A stretch of DNA of 64,000 bases from Paracoccaceae bacterium (GTDB lineage Bacteria; Pseudomonadota; Alphaproteobacteria; Rhodobacterales; Rhodobacteraceae). Shown here one piece after another: positions 63,392 to 64,000 of this stretch; within the stretch, counting starts at the first letter, position 1, and each line of letters begins with the position of its first letter. Location: positions 124,001-188,000 of the forward strand of contig JANSYL010000006.1 of assembly GCA_024742455.1 (NCBI GenBank). The letters run 5' to 3'. The notes beneath the pieces were generated by a model that worked only from the letters and a program-made list of their open reading frames with translations, did not search any database and was not told the origin of the DNA. The position numbers and the translations under genes were made by a program.

Positions 63392-64000
63392 ATGGAAACC
63401 GGATGTGCAACCCTGCTGGAACCGGACCTGCGCCGGGTTCTGGCGCCGAACCCGTCGCCGATGACCTTTACCGGCACGAATACCTATATCCTCGGGCATG
63501 GCGGTGTCTGCGTGATCGACCCGGGGCCCGCCTCGGACGCGCATCTGGCGGCGATCGAAGCGGCGCTGGCGCCGGACGAGCGGGTGGCCGCGATCCTTGT
63601 CACCCATTCCCATCTCGATCATTCCCCCCTGGCCCGCCCCCTGGCCGACCGGCACGGGGCCGAGCTGCTGGCGGCGGGCCCGTCCGACTGGGGCCGCTCG
63701 GCGCTGATGGCGCGGCTGGCTTCGGAGGGGGGGCTGGGCGGTGGCGAAGGCGTCGATCCCGACTTCGTCCCCGACCGGCGTCTGCAGGACGGCGAACGGA
63801 TTGCGGGGGACTGGGGCAATCTGGAGGTTCTGGCCACACCCGGTCACATGGCCAATCACCTCAGTTTCGCCTGGCGCGGCGCGGTCTTTACCGGCGATCT
63901 GGTGATGGGCTGGTCGACCTCGCTGGTGTCGCCGCCGGACGGGGACATGGGGGCGTTCATGGCCTCGGTAGCGCGGCTGTCGCGGCGGGCCGACCGGGTG
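63392..64000 (+). CDS. MBL-fold metallo-hydrolase, N-terminal part (truncated by window edge)
   Basis: The frame runs from ATG 63392 off the end of the window; 203 codons are visible. Metal motifs are VTHSHLDHS (His72, His74, Asp76, His77), GH in TPGHMANHL and Asp in FTGDLVMG. This is the beta-lactamase-fold hydrolase family (glyoxalase II / LACTB2-like). The TNTYILGHGGVCVIDPG block at the N-terminus is typical for the group. The substrate cannot be told from the sequence. It is divergent from the kinase gene, with 29 bases between starts. Confidence 0.88.
   Translation, partial: METGCATLLEPDLRRVLAPNPSPMTFTGTNTYILGHGGVCVIDPGPASDAHLAAIEAALAPDERVAAILVTHSHLDHSPLARPLADRHGAELLAAGPSDWGRSALMARLASEGGLGGGEGVDPDFVPDRRLQDGERIAGDWGNLEVLATPGHMANHLSFAWRGAVFTGDLVMGWSTSLVSPPDGDMGAFMASVARLSRRADRV

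Overview
This 64-kb window is chromosomal, G+C-rich and gene-dense, and looks alphaproteobacterial, most likely order Rhodobacterales (family Rhodobacteraceae sensu lato). Several features point there: a detached gene-transfer-agent lysis cassette (holin plus GH108 endolysin), a DUF1476/zeta-type F1-ATPase inhibitor, a PuuD-type urate hydroxylase, a split cobalamin-dependent methionine synthase arrangement with DUF1638, and an LsrB/VtlR-type LysR regulator. No insertion sequence, CRISPR array, integrase, rRNA operon or replication origin was found. Most of the window is core-genome sequence.

Layout. 1-7.1 kb: the end of an exopolysaccharide cluster (GT4 glycosyltransferase tail, PssD/PssE-like split glycosyltransferase, GT2, a Wzz/GumC-like chain-length protein with a degenerate kinase half, an ExoY-like priming transferase) followed by a secreted RTX protein. 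7.3-10.8 kb: purU and a dimethylglycine/sarcosine dehydrogenase, a folate-linked one-carbon module. 10.8-11.9 kb: GTA-type holin and endolysin. 12.0-14.0 kb: glucosamine kinase and nagA. 14.0-18.7 kb: fused indolepyruvate ferredoxin oxidoreductase, a divergent LsrB/VtlR-like regulator and, just downstream, a candidate AbcR-like small RNA. 19-24 kb: two small membrane proteins, purL, bolA-grxD, der, yaiI. 24.5-35.2 kb: HpaI-type aldolase, puuD, allantoicase, and a complete branched-chain-amino-acid-type ABC transporter that contains two small four-cysteine paralogous proteins; an amidase follows.

35.3-45.3 kb: prfB, PBP1A, AmiC-type amidase, an aminotransferase, a DsbA-like protein and RNase E. 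45.7-48.8 kb: a DctB/DctD-like two-component pair whose regulator lacks the sigma-54 contact loop. 48.9-51.1 kb: purQ-purS-purC and the zeta inhibitor. 51.2-57.2 kb: homocysteine S-methyltransferase, radical SAM protein, corrinoid protein, GNAT, phosphatase, DMT permease and DUF1638. 57.2-64 kb: sufE, a lipoprotein, rnd, purN-purM, a small membrane protein, a CAU-anticodon tRNA, an EnvZ-like kinase and a truncated MBL-fold hydrolase.

Links between genes. Purine synthesis genes (purL; purQSC; purMN) are dispersed over three loci but mutually consistent: PurL is the short type that needs PurS and PurQ. purU, the dehydrogenase and the homocysteine methyltransferase/corrinoid proteins all feed or drain the folate one-carbon pool. 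The least conventional signals are the LsrB-adjacent sRNA, the tandem four-cysteine proteins with an inverted pair of a dispersed repeat at their junction, an operator filling the iorAB promoter spacer, and the GAFTGA-less DctD.
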